A DNA stretch of 48,946 bases, taken from Solirubrobacterales bacterium. Its GTDB lineage: Bacteria; Actinomycetota; Thermoleophilia; Solirubrobacterales; 70-9. The DNA lies in the NCBI GenBank assembly GCA_013821475.1, contig JACDGU010000003.1, forward strand, positions 1 to 48,946, in the 5' to 3' direction. A program made the translations under genes and the position numbers. Positions 1-6,978 of the stretch are shown here, in pieces; the first letter of the stretch is position 1; every line of letters starts with the position of its first letter. The notes under the pieces are model-generated. The model saw only the letters and a list, made by a program, of their open reading frames with translations. It searched no databases and was not told where the DNA came from.

Positions 1-2
1 AC

Positions 3-506
3 CTCGAGGAGCGCGTGGCGGCGCACCTGCCGCGGGTCAGGGTCGCTGCGCGCGGCCAGGTCTGCCACCTGGCTGTCGCCGCTGACCCCGATGGGTTCGA
101 GGCGGCGGCAGCAGCGCTGACGGTGGCTCGGGGCGCGCTCGCCGTGGTTCATGCGCCGCAGGGCTCGGTCCCGCAGCTGCTCGGGGAGCGAATTGGATCG
201 CGGCTCTCGGGGGCCATGCTGCGCGCCGACGTCGATGCCGACCGGCCGCTGCTGGCCCTGACCGTCGCCGATCTCCAGGCTCGGGCGCTCAGCGTCGGCG
301 TCCTCAAGCGGCGCCTCGCCTGGGTCGCCGAGCGCCGCGCCCTGTTTGGATCCCTGGCGCCAGATGCCGCCGGCGGGCTGCCGGTCTCGCTCGTCAACCG
401 CCTGTCGCACGGGTGCTACGCTGGACCCCGAGATGACGCGGGAGCTGACCCAACGCGAGTTGCGCAACGAGAGCGGAGAGATCATGCGGGCATTGGATCG
501 TGGTGA
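3..506 (+). CDS. C-terminal part of an unrecognised protein (truncated by window edge)
   Basis: The reading frame is already open at the first bases (reading Leu-Glu-Glu-Arg-Val), so this is probably the end of a gene that starts before the window. About 140 residues are Ala/Leu/Arg-rich with alternating hydrophobic stretches such as GALAVVHAPQGSVPQLL, which would suit an ATPase-like alpha/beta fold. The last part overlaps the start of the antitoxin gene at 433, so the annotated end may be a neutral extension after the conserved portion. The TadG-like protein downstream makes a Tad/Flp pilus locus partner (CpaE/TadZ type) thinkable, but I see no motif that proves it. Confidence 0.35.
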   Translation, partial: LEERVAAHLPRVRVAARGQVCHLAVAADPDGFEAAAAALTVARGALAVVHAPQGSVPQLLGERIGSRLSGAMLRADVDADRPLLALTVADLQARALSVGVLKRRLAWVAERRALFGSLAPDAAGGLPVSLVNRLSHGCYAGPRDDAGADPTRVAQRERRDHAGIGSW

Positions 507-693
507 GGAGTTCATCGTCACCCGCAACGGCGTCCCCGTTGGGGAGCTGCGCCCGATCGGGAGCCGCTACTTCGTCCCCACCGCAACCTTCAAGGCTGCC
601 ATGGAAAGCGCCCCCCACGTTGATCACAAGCAGCTCCGAGCAGACCTCGACGCCATCGTCGATCCGAGCGCTCGTGAGTGGCCCGAGCCCTGA
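433..693 (+). CDS. Phd/YefM-type antitoxin of a VapBC-like module
   Basis: An 86-residue protein. The start (MTRELTQRELRNESGEIMRA) and the following RGEEFIVTRNGVPVGELRP are the classic Phd/YefM antitoxin fold: N-terminal DNA-binding dimer, then a strand-turn-strand. The C-terminal half is charged and would wrap the toxin. The gene ends 20 nt inside the PIN-domain gene that follows (start 674), the usual coupled antitoxin-toxin order. I chose the ATG at 433 because conservation begins there; the longer in-frame ORF upstream is not antitoxin-like. The pair probably autorepresses its own transcription, as the family does. Confidence 0.82.
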   Translation: MTRELTQRELRNESGEIMRALDRGEEFIVTRNGVPVGELRPIGSRYFVPTATFKAAMESAPHVDHKQLRADLDAIVDPSAREWPEP

Positions 694-1087
694 ACGCGGG
701 CTGCTCGACACCTCGGTGGCGATCGAGCTGGAGTCCATCGAGCTGACCCGGCTGCCGAAGATCTCGGCGATCTCCTCGCTGACTCTCGCCGAGCTCTCGG
801 CCGGGCCCCATGCCGCGACCAGCCCTCGCGAGCGGGCGCGGCGCCAGGACAACCTGCAGAAAATCGAGTCGATGCTCCAAGCACTCCCCTTCGATTCTCG
901 CTGCGCTCGGGCGTACGGCAGTGTTTACGCCCTGGTTGCGAGTGCCGGCCGCAAGCCCCACGGGTCTCGCGCTGTCGATCTGATGATCGCGGCGACGGCC
1001 CTGGCCAACGATCTGCCGCTCTACACCCTCAACGCCTCCGACCTGCGCGGGCTCGAGGGCCTGGTTGAGGTTGTCGATCTCGGATAG
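674..1087 (+). CDS. PIN-domain ribonuclease toxin (VapC family)
   Basis: 137 residues from a GTG that overlaps the antitoxin stop region. Family signatures are the N-terminal LLDTSVAIE (first catalytic Asp), the central SSLTLAELSAG with the conserved Glu, and the C-terminal RAVDLMIAATALANDLPLYT with the second acidic cluster. VapC toxins are Mg-dependent RNases that cut structured RNA, often tRNA. It is translationally coupled to the Phd-type antitoxin at 433-693. Its stop lies 14 nt before the stop of the convergent gene at 1102-1617. No disruption is visible, so the toxin should be active. Confidence 0.85.
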   Translation: MSGPSPERGLLDTSVAIELESIELTRLPKISAISSLTLAELSAGPHAATSPRERARRQDNLQKIESMLQALPFDSRCARAYGSVYALVASAGRKPHGSRAVDLMIAATALANDLPLYTLNASDLRGLEGLVEVVDLG

Positions 1088-1101
1088 GGGCGGAACCTCC
1101 G

Positions 1102-1617
1102 CTAATACGGGTACGGCTGTTCGGGTGTGGGCTGCGGTTGCGGCGTCGGCTGCATCGCGAGCTTGCCGAGGCTCGCGGCGTGCCAGGAGCCGACGTCCCT
1201 GATCCCCTCGCCGTTGGCTTCGCCGCTCTTCGCGTCGCCGGCGAAGCTGTAGAGGGGGCGGCCCTTGAAGCTGACCTGGGTCCTGCCGTCGGGGCGTTCG
1301 ATCGTCCCGAGCTTGGCCGGTCCCGTCGGCTTCACGCCGGCGGCGACCACCAGCGGGTGCCAGGTTGAGAGGCAGGCGCCGGTGCAGATGAACCTGCCGC
1401 TGGTCTCGGCGCTGAGGCTGTAGAGGGTGCGGTTCTTGGTGGTGGTGAGGACCGTCTCGCCAAGGGCCTGGCTCGGCGCCCTTTTGGCGACGACCTTCGT
1501 CGTCTGGCCGGCGCCGGCGCTCGCCGGGATCAGCAGGGCGGCAAGCGCGAGTCCCAGTGCCAGCAACGCGAGGCGGATCGGCTGGGTTCTGGGCGCGGCA
1601 GGTGCGGACTGCGGCAT
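1102..1617 (-). CDS. Secreted repeat protein, Lipoprotein_15/COG4315 type (YxFxxD-like repeats)
   Basis: 171 residues. An N-terminal signal peptide (hydrophobic LALLALGLALAALLIPASAGA) is followed by two repeats of the COG4315 family: TLYSLSAETSGRFICTGAC...WHPL and PLYSFAGDAKSG...DVGSWHAAS. The family is extracytoplasmic and of unknown function. There is no lipobox Cys at the cleavage site, so it is likely secreted rather than lipidated. The tail is a short Pro/Gln low-complexity stretch. The ATG at 1617 follows a good GGAGGA ribosome site; an upstream ATG at 1671 would add a charged leader before the signal and is less likely. An ECF-like promoter lies upstream (1652-1679). Confidence 0.8.
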   Translation of the reverse strand: MPQSAPAAPRTQPIRLALLALGLALAALLIPASAGAGQTTKVVAKRAPSQALGETVLTTTKNRTLYSLSAETSGRFICTGACLSTWHPLVVAAGVKPTGPAKLGTIERPDGRTQVSFKGRPLYSFAGDAKSGEANGEGIRDVGSWHAASLGKLAMQPTPQPQPTPEQPYPY

Positions 1618-1651
1618 GGACGTCTCCTCCGTTCGAAGCTTGGTCGACCGG

Positions 1652-1679
1652 ACTACGGACCGGCGGCGCAAAAGGTTCG
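1652..1679 (-). promoter_or_regulatory. Possible ECF-sigma promoter for the Lipoprotein_15 gene
   Basis: On the minus strand, CGAACC (1679-1674) and CGTAGT (1657-1652) are separated by 16 nt, resembling the GGAAC-N16-CGTC layout of extracytoplasmic-function sigma promoters. It lies 34 nt before the ATG at 1617. It is judged by eye only. Confidence 0.3.
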
Positions 1680-1772
1680 GTCCGGTCAGGTCTGAGTGCG
1701 GTGAGCTCGATCTGCGGGAATCGTTCGATTCCCCGCACCACGGGTCGGTGATCGCTCGCCAGGGTGGGAGGC

Positions 1773-3137
1773 ATGGCAGGCGGCGAGATCAAGAGTGGGG
1801 AGGCCCGGGCCGCGACCCGGCTCGACGGCGAGTCGGGGCAGGCCCTGCTCCTCGCTCTCGGCGGTGCCCTCGGGCTGATCGCCGCTGCCCTGGCACTGGT
1901 TGCGATAGCCGGCGCGGTGACGGGCAAGGGCCGGGTCCAGCGGGCGGCGGACTTGGCGGCGATCTCAGCCGCACGCTCGATGAAGGACGAGCTGTCGGCG
2001 CTGACCGCGCCGCCGCTGCTGCCTGACGGCGAGTCGAATCCCGCCCACATCGAAAAGCTGGTCTACCTGGCCCGCGCGCGTGAGGCGGCGATCGCGGCGG
2101 CCGGCGCCAACGGCGTCGCCGCCGAGCGCCTGCGAGTCACCTTCCCCGATCTCGCCTCCTTCGCCCCGGTACAGGTCAGGACGACGATCGTCGCCGGCCT
2201 CGTCGGCGCCGCGGACGCCAAGGTGGAAGCCTCGGCCGTGGCGGAAGCGGGAGCGGTCTCGAGCGGCTCGGCGGGGATGCCGGCGATGGCCAGCGGCGGC
2301 GGCTACAGCGGCCCCCTCGTCTACAGGACGGGGGAGGGGATGCGCCCCGACGTCGCCGCCGCCTTCGACCGCATGGCCGCCGCCGCCCAGGCTGACGGCC
2401 TCTCGCTCCTGGTCGTCTCCGGCTTCCGCTCCGACGCCGAACAGGCCGTCCTCTTCGCCGCCCATCCCGACCCGAAATGGGTCGCGCCCCCGGGCCACTC
2501 GCTGCACCGTTGCGCGACCGAGCTCGACCTCGGGCCCGAAACCGCCTACGCCTGGCTCGCCGCCAACGCGGGCCGCTTCGGCTTCGTCCAGCGCTACTCG
2601 TGGGAGGCCTGGCACTACGGCTACGACGCCGGCCCGCCGCCTTGCTCGGAGGCCGGCAACTCGGTCGGCCCCGGCAGTGACGGCGCCCTCTCCGGCCAGA
2701 CCCTGCCCTCCTTTGTCCCGGAGCAGTTCCGCGAGATGATCCTCCACGCCGCCGCCCACTGGAACGTCTCCGCGGCGCTGCTCGCCGGCCAGGAGATGGC
2801 CGAGTCGGGCTTCGATCCCAATGCCGGCTCGCCGGCCGGGGCGGCCGGCATTGCCCAGTTCATGCCGGGCACCGCCGCCTCCTACGGCCTGCGCGATCCC
2901 TTCGACCCGGCCGAAGCGATCGACGCCGAGGCCCACCTGATGTCGGACCTGATCGGCCAGTTCGGCTCCCCCGAACTCGCCCTCGCCGCCTACAACGCCG
3001 GTCCTGCCCCGGTCGAAGCCTGTCACTGCATCCCGCCCTACCCCGAGACCCAGGCCTACGTCACCCGCATCCTTGCCCTGCTTGGGGGGGCCGGGGCACT
3101 GGCGGCGCCGAGCTTCGAGGTCAGGTTGGTGGCGTGA
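1773..3137 (+). CDS. TadG-like anchored bifunctional peptidoglycan hydrolase (VanY peptidase + SLT transglycosylase)
   Basis: 454 residues with three parts. Residues ~15-50: GESGQALLLALGG then a transmembrane helix and RAADLAAISAARSM, the TadE/TadG (Rv3654c-like) pilus-type head. Residues ~190-290: a D-Ala-D-Ala carboxypeptidase/VanY domain with SGFRSDAEQ, zinc-ligand motif HSLHRCATELD and WHYGYD. Residues ~320-440: a lytic transglycosylase domain with catalytic Glu in QEMAESGFDPNA, then GAAGIAQFMPGTA and AYNAG. The active domains would sit outside the membrane and cut both the peptide stem and the glycan. The ATG at 1773 is preferred; a GTG at 1764 is possible. Such a fusion is unusual and suggests a cell-wall-piercing role linked to pili. 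Confidence 0.8.
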   Translation: MAGGEIKSGEARAATRLDGESGQALLLALGGALGLIAAALALVAIAGAVTGKGRVQRAADLAAISAARSMKDELSALTAPPLLPDGESNPAHIEKLVYLARAREAAIAAAGANGVAAERLRVTFPDLASFAPVQVRTTIVAGLVGAADAKVEASAVAEAGAVSSGSAGMPAMASGGGYSGPLVYRTGEGMRPDVAAAFDRMAAAAQADGLSLLVVSGFRSDAEQAVLFAAHPDPKWVAPPGHSLHRCATELDLGPETAYAWLAANAGRFGFVQRYSWEAWHYGYDAGPPPCSEAGNSVGPGSDGALSGQTLPSFVPEQFREMILHAAAHWNVSAALLAGQEMAESGFDPNAGSPAGAAGIAQFMPGTAASYGLRDPFDPAEAIDAEAHLMSDLIGQFGSPELALAAYNAGPAPVEACHCIPPYPETQAYVTRILALLGGAGALAAPSFEVRLVA

Positions 3138-3178
3138 GTGGTGGTCGGCGCATTCGAGAAGGTAATGCATGCGAATGC

Positions 3179-3184
3179 TAGGAT
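3179..3184 (+). promoter_or_regulatory. -10 element (TAGGAT) of the second TA module
   Basis: TAGGAT lies 10 nt before the ATG at 3195 with no Shine-Dalgarno between, implying a leaderless transcript. The surrounding GCAT/ATGC repeats (about 3164-3199) could be the autoregulatory operator. Confidence 0.45.
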
Positions 3185-3194
3185 GCAGGTACGC

Positions 3195-3458
3195 ATGCGG
3201 ACCACGATCGAGCTCAGCGATCGAACTTACGCCCGCCTCCGGGCAAGAGCGGCGGAGCGAGGAATGCGCGGCTTCTCGGCAATCGTCGAGGAAGCCCTCG
3301 AGCGCTTGCTCGAGTCGAACGCGGAGGGCGATCTCGCCTCGGCCTTGGTTGAGGCCGAGGGGGCCTGGACTGCAGATGACGCCGCAGATTGGGAGCGCGA
3401 TCGCAGGGAGGCATGGGCAACTTGGCCGGCGGACCCGCACTCGACTCCGACGTCCTGA
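3195..3458 (+). CDS. Ribbon-helix-helix antitoxin (VapB-like)
   Basis: 87 residues. It begins MRTTIELSDRTYARLRARAAER, a typical ribbon-helix-helix DNA-binding strand and first helix. GFSAIVEEALERLLE is the second helix, and a long acidic tail (VEAEGAWTADDAADWERDR) would neutralise the toxin. The last 46 nt overlap the PIN toxin gene at 3413. Upstream ATG codons at 3138 and 3165 lie before the -10 hexamer and would add an unconserved leader, so 3195 is preferred. Confidence 0.82.
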   Translation: MRTTIELSDRTYARLRARAAERGMRGFSAIVEEALERLLESNAEGDLASALVEAEGAWTADDAADWERDRREAWATWPADPHSTPTS

Positions 3459-3820
3459 TCGACTACCTGCGTGGCGCCGGTCCAGGCCGCGAGCTGGTTC
3501 GTGCCCTGATTCGAGGCTCTGGCTATCGGGTGACGGCGGTGACCGCGTTTGAGCTTGCGCTGGGCCGCGCCTATCGCGATAACCCGCGACCCGTCCACGC
3601 GCTGCTGGCCGCGCCCCTGCTGACCCTGACCCGCAGGGCGGGGCTTCGCGGCGGAGAACTGCTCGGCGAGCTGAGGCGAAGGGGAGATCCGATCGGCGTC
3701 CGCGATGCGATGCAGGCCGGCATCTGCCTCGAGACCGGAGCCACCCTGGTGACTCGCAACCTCTCTCATTTCGAGCGGGTCCCGGGCCTCGTGGTCAGTC
3801 ATCCCGTCGAGTTGATCTGA
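3413..3820 (+). CDS. PIN-domain ribonuclease toxin (VapC family)
   Basis: 135 residues. ALDSDVLIDYLRG near the N-terminus holds the first catalytic Asp, TAVTAFELALG the conserved Glu, and GVRDAMQAGICLETGATLVTRN the third acidic site plus the C-terminal TRN(L)xHF signature of VapC. The gene starts inside the antitoxin gene, so the two are co-translated. It is not closely similar to the PIN protein at 674-1087, so this is an independent module rather than a local duplication. Confidence 0.85.
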   Translation: MGNLAGGPALDSDVLIDYLRGAGPGRELVRALIRGSGYRVTAVTAFELALGRAYRDNPRPVHALLAAPLLTLTRRAGLRGGELLGELRRRGDPIGVRDAMQAGICLETGATLVTRNLSHFERVPGLVVSHPVELI

Positions 3821-4119
3821 CCCCACTGCACCGGCGGATTCGAGATGCCCGCGCTGAGGGTCACTCCCGGGACTCGTCGTAGTCGGTCGGATCGCGGTAT
3901 CGAACAGATCCGCCACGACGCTCAGAACCGTCTTTCGGGCTCGGACGACGTGCCGATCCCGGCGACCTTCGGGATGCTTGGTTTCGAGTCGCCACCGCCC
4001 CCAGTTCCGCCGACCGCATGACGCCGCTGCTGAAGCCGGGGTGAGGAGTGGATGCTTGCCGCGCGCCCACCCGGGTAGCTGGCCCGTGGGAAGCTGGCTG
4101 GACCGCGATTGAGGAGGGC
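3821..4119. other. 299-nt gap with no convincing gene
   Basis: It holds only a 58-codon open frame (3845-4021, +) that ends in a Pro-rich tail (SPPPPVPPTA). There is no ribosome site and no -10 element at leaderless spacing, so I do not call it a gene. No hairpin or promoter stands out. The Shine-Dalgarno of the cupin gene (GAGGAGG) lies at the right end. Confidence 0.4.
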
Positions 4120-4482
4120 ATGATGGCCACGCCGCACACGCACAAGAAACTCACCGACGTCAAGGATTCCGCGCCTGAATTCGGGCTCGAGGAAAACGGC
4201 GAGGCGCGATTTGCCAAGTACGACCTCGACGCCGAGCAGACCGGAGTCAGCCACCACCGTCTCAAACCGGGGAAACGGCAGCCGTTCGGCCACCGTCACG
4301 AGAAGTGCGAGGAGGTCTACGTCGTCCTCGGCGGCTCCGGGCGGATCAAACTCGACGCAATCCGGATGGCGCCCGGCGTAACCCGCGCCTTCGAGGCCGG
4401 CCCGGCGGGGATCGAGATCCTCGCCTTCGGCCCGCGCGTGGACGGTGACGGCGAGCTGATCCAGGAGTGGTGGACCGACTAG
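4120..4482 (+). CDS. Small single-domain cupin protein
   Basis: 120 residues. The cupin metal-site pattern is visible: FGHRHEKCEEVYVVLGGSG (HxH...E of motif 1, followed by G) and GVTRAFEAGPAGIEILAFG (degenerate motif 2, in which the His is not obvious). Small cupins of this type bind a metal or small ligand; no substrate can be assigned. ATG 4120 follows GAGGAGG; 4123 is an alternative ATG. The MaoC-type gene 23 nt downstream has its own -10 box, so the two are probably separate transcripts. Confidence 0.75.
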   Translation: MMATPHTHKKLTDVKDSAPEFGLEENGEARFAKYDLDAEQTGVSHHRLKPGKRQPFGHRHEKCEEVYVVLGGSGRIKLDAIRMAPGVTRAFEAGPAGIEILAFGPRVDGDGELIQEWWTD

Positions 4483-4490
4483 CGAGGCAA

Positions 4491-4496
4491 TAGACT
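4491..4496 (+). promoter_or_regulatory. -10 element (TAGACT), leaderless start of the MaoC gene
   Basis: TAGACT sits 9 nt before the ATG at 4506 with no Shine-Dalgarno. The same hexamer at the same distance precedes the starts at 10753 and 39253. Confidence 0.5.
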
Positions 4497-4505
4497 GGCG
4501 CCCGG

Positions 4506-4979
4506 ATGGCATCGGTAGAGGTACAGGGAGTCGAGGGAATGCAGGCGCTGGTCGGCCAGGAGGTCGGCCCCAGCGAGTGGCGTACGGTCACCCAGGCCGA
4601 TATCGACTCATTCGCCGAGCTCTCGGGCGATCACCAGTGGATCCACGTCGACGCCGAGCGGGCCAAGAGCGACAGCCCCTATGGGACGACTATCGCTCAC
4701 GGCAACCTCACCCTCTCGATGGTCGACGGCTTCCGCGACCAGCTGATCTCCTCCACGGGCTTCGCCCTCGGCGTCAACTACGGCTGGAACAAGATCCGCT
4801 TTCCCGCACCCGTTCCGGTCGACTCCAGAGTTCGCGCCAAGGCCGAGGTCGTCTCCGTGGACGAGATCGGAGGCGGCTGGTGGCAGGTCGTCACCCGCTT
4901 CACGCTCGAGGTCGAGGGCAACGAGAAGCCGTGCTTCGTCGGTGATTCCGTCACCCGCGTGATGGCTCCCGCCGCCTGA
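4506..4979 (+). CDS. MaoC-like (R)-specific enoyl-CoA hydratase
   Basis: 157 residues, normal length for a single hot-dog hydratase. The hydratase-2 motif is clear: DIDSFAELSGDHQWIHVDAERA followed by YGTTIAHGNLTLSM, with the catalytic Asp (of GDHQWIH) and His. Family members hydrate trans-2-enoyl-CoA to (R)-3-hydroxyacyl-CoA in fatty-acid or polyester metabolism. The closing strand WWQVVTRFTLEVEGNEKPCFVGDSV is the usual second half of the fold. It may serve lipid breakdown together with the enoyl-CoA hydratase at 6979-7803, although that gene is on the other strand. Confidence 0.88.
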   Translation: MASVEVQGVEGMQALVGQEVGPSEWRTVTQADIDSFAELSGDHQWIHVDAERAKSDSPYGTTIAHGNLTLSMVDGFRDQLISSTGFALGVNYGWNKIRFPAPVPVDSRVRAKAEVVSVDEIGGGWWQVVTRFTLEVEGNEKPCFVGDSVTRVMAPAA

Positions 4980-4997
4980 CTCCGCGCGTGTTCTCCC

Positions 4998-5747
4998 TCA
5001 CCCGTGGGCCGCGACAGCGAACACCGCCAGCAGCGGCACTGCCACCGCCAGCCCCTTGAGGGCGCCGTCGAGTGGGGCGGACATCGTCGCCCGGTCGAGC
5101 TCGCGAACCGTGCCGTCGGTCATCCGCTGCTCGCCTTCCAGCGAGGCGGTGCGGCGGCGCAGCTCGCGGACAGGGGTCGAGAGCCGGCGCTGGACGCTGA
5201 CCAGGAAGGTGCAGGCGAGGATCGCGGCGGCGGCGGCGATCGCTTCGCGGAGGGAGTGGATGCCGAGGGCGTTGACCCACCAGCCGGTGAAAGCCGAGAA
5301 GCCGGCCCAGGAGGCGGCGAGCCAGAAGTCGGTGTGGAAATGGCCGCCAAACCACTCGAGGTTGTAGGCGGGGGCGATGAAGGCGCCGAAGAGGATCAGC
5401 GGGATCAGGGTGGGGGAGACGACGAAGATGCCGACGACGCCGATTGCCAGCGCCCCGGCCATGCCGCCGACCGAGAGGCCAACGAGGGTGCGGCGGGAGA
5501 GCTGGGTGCCCAGCGGCCGGCCGTGGAGCTCGTCCATCGCGTGGGCGCCGATTCCGACCGCGAGGAAGAAGGCCGCCATCGCCGCGATCAGCCGCACGGC
5601 GTAGATGTTGGGCGCCGCCGCGGCTCCGATCGCGACGTTGCTGACATTCCACAGCGTGTAGGGCGGGTGCATCACCGTCACCAGGTCGCGCCAGCCTCCG
5701 GGGCGCAGGGCGTAGAAGGCGGGCCGCTGGTCCGGCTCAGGCGCCAA
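4998..5747 (-). CDS. Multi-pass membrane protein, possibly UbiA-like
   Basis: 249 residues with about seven hydrophobic segments. HPPYTLWNVSNVAIGAA opens the membrane part and is followed by GIGAHAMDELHGRPLGT, an acidic loop reminiscent of, but not matching, the NDxxDxxxD loop of UbiA prenyltransferases. Two aromatic loops (NLEWFGGHFHTDFW, TGWWVNALG) sit between later helices. The start overlaps the end of the methyltransferase gene by 11 nt, so the pair is translated from one mRNA. A membrane enzyme acting with a UbiE-like methyltransferase would fit quinone or lipid modification. That role is inference, and the family is not certain. Confidence 0.6.
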   Translation of the reverse strand: MAPEPDQRPAFYALRPGGWRDLVTVMHPPYTLWNVSNVAIGAAAAPNIYAVRLIAAMAAFFLAVGIGAHAMDELHGRPLGTQLSRRTLVGLSVGGMAGALAIGVVGIFVVSPTLIPLILFGAFIAPAYNLEWFGGHFHTDFWLAASWAGFSAFTGWWVNALGIHSLREAIAAAAAILACTFLVSVQRRLSTPVRELRRRTASLEGEQRMTDGTVRELDRATMSAPLDGALKGLAVAVPLLAVFAVAAHG

Positions 5748-6426
5748 CGGTGCCCCAGATCACGATGCCGCCGCCGAGGCTCATGCGCCGGCTCGTGACC
5801 GAGCCGATTCCGGCCTCTCCCCACAGCTGCAGCTGGCGCTCGAGCGGGTAGCGCCCGTAGAAGCCCTCGATGCTTGGGCCGAGGAAGCGGCCGGCCTCGC
5901 ACCACTGGCGCGAGCTGAGCCGGCCCAGCGCCGGCAGTCCGACCCGGGTGTAAAGGCGCCAGGGCCAGAACCACGGGCCCCGCGGGAGGCAGAACTCGAG
6001 GCAGGCGACCCGGCCCCCCGGCTTCACCACCCGGGCCAGCTCGCGCAGCGTCGCCGCCGGGTCGTCGACGTAGCGCAGCAGGTAGGTGAAGGTCAGCTGG
6101 TCGAACTCGGCGTCGCCGAAGGGCAGGCTCTCGGCCTCGCCCTCGACCAGCTCGATCCGCTCGGCCAGCCGCGGGTCGGCGGCGAGCTTGGCGCGGGCGC
6201 CGGCGAGCATTGGCGCGCTCTGGTCGATCCCCACCACCCGGCAGCCGTAGCGGCGGACCAGGTCCCTGGCGACCAGGCCGGTGCCGGTGGCGACATCGAG
6301 GACGCGGTCCTCGGACCCCGCTTCGACCGCGGCCACCATCGCCCGGCGCCAGCGCGGGTCCTGGAAGAAGCTGAGCGCCGCGCCCAGCTCGTCGTAGCGC
6401 TGCGGCAGCTCCTCGAACAGCGCCAG
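5737..6426 (-). CDS. UbiE/Coq5-like SAM-dependent methyltransferase
   Basis: The class I methyltransferase core is clear: VLDVATGTGLVARDLV (motif I), VVGIDQSAPMLAGAR, FDQLTFTYLLRYVDD and ELARVVKPGGRVACLEF, the last being typical of UbiE/MenG. The first ATG at 6339 would remove the conserved N-terminal helix. The frame stays open upstream and reads ALFEELPQRYDELGAALSFFQDPRWRRA, the usual UbiE beginning. A CTG at 6426 lies 6 nt after AAGGAG and gives 229 residues, the family length. No ATG, GTG or TTG fits, so a CTG start is proposed. It is followed, with overlap, by the membrane protein at 4998-5747 and preceded by the cupredoxin. Confidence 0.78.
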   Translation of the reverse strand: MALFEELPQRYDELGAALSFFQDPRWRRAMVAAVEAGSEDRVLDVATGTGLVARDLVRRYGCRVVGIDQSAPMLAGARAKLAADPRLAERIELVEGEAESLPFGDAEFDQLTFTYLLRYVDDPAATLRELARVVKPGGRVACLEFCLPRGPWFWPWRLYTRVGLPALGRLSSRQWCEAGRFLGPSIEGFYGRYPLERQLQLWGEAGIGSVTSRRMSLGGGIVIWGTVGA

Positions 6427-6442
6427 CGCCTGCTCCTTGCGG

Positions 6443-6910
6443 TTACTTGACGGTAAGGGTGCCTTCCATGCCCGCTTCCCGGTGCCCGGGGACGGTGCAG
6501 AAGTAGGTGTAGGTGCCCGGCTTCAGTTCGACTTCGGTCGATTCCGAGCCTTCGCTGGTCAGTTCGGTCTGGCCGACGACTTCGCCGCCGGAGTCTTCGA
6601 TCGCGACGTCGTGGGGGATCGCCTGCGAGTTGGTGAAGTCGACGGTCACCATCCCGGCCTTGGCGGTCGCCGATTTGCTGCTGTAGGCAAGGCCGCTGGA
6701 GGCCGTTTCGATGTCGAGCGCCGAGGCGCTGCCGGCCGAGCCGCCTTCGGCTTCCTGGCCGGCACCTTCTTCACCCCCGGCCGCGGCGCCGCTTTCAGAG
6801 GTCGTTTCGGGACTCGTCGATTCGGAGCTGCTGGAGGAGCTGCTGCTCCCACAGGCAACCAGGGCAAGCGATGTGAGGACGAGAGCGAATGCGACTGCGA
6901 CCTTCTTCAT
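6443..6910 (-). CDS. Cupredoxin (plastocyanin/azurin-like) lipoprotein
   Basis: 155 residues. The signal peptide ends in the lipobox LVAC (MKKVAVAFALVLTSLALVAC), followed by a Ser/Glu/Gly-rich linker to about residue 65. The C-terminal ~90 residues are a type 1 copper domain with His in IPHDVAIED and the Cys-His-Met ligands in YFCTVPGHREAGMEG. It would be a lipid-anchored electron carrier on the outer face of the membrane. An AAAGGA ribosome site precedes the ATG. The stop codon lies 16 nt before the proposed CTG start of the methyltransferase. Glu is mostly GAA here, unlike the GAG-rich cytosolic genes. Confidence 0.88.
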   Translation of the reverse strand: MKKVAVAFALVLTSLALVACGSSSSSSSSESTSPETTSESGAAAGGEEGAGQEAEGGSAGSASALDIETASSGLAYSSKSATAKAGMVTVDFTNSQAIPHDVAIEDSGGEVVGQTELTSEGSESTEVELKPGTYTYFCTVPGHREAGMEGTLTVK

Positions 6911-6978
6911 GGCGGTCCTTTCCCGAGTGAACGGTCTTGATGACTGTAACCGTCCTACGACGCAACGGCGTATTGGGT

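Noticed and set aside
590-2050. 486-codon open frame on the minus strand
   Set aside because: It is antisense to the VapC gene and TadG-like start; the product is Arg/Pro-rich with no motif. The true minus-strand gene here is in another frame (1102-1617).
3845-4021. 58-codon ORF between VapC and cupin genes
   Set aside because: No ribosome site or -10 at leaderless distance, and the composition changes to a Pro-rich tail; kept only as a note.
4998-5747. Firm call of UbiA prenyltransferase
   Set aside because: The Asp-rich motifs required for catalysis are not present; only the general topology and neighbour suggest it.
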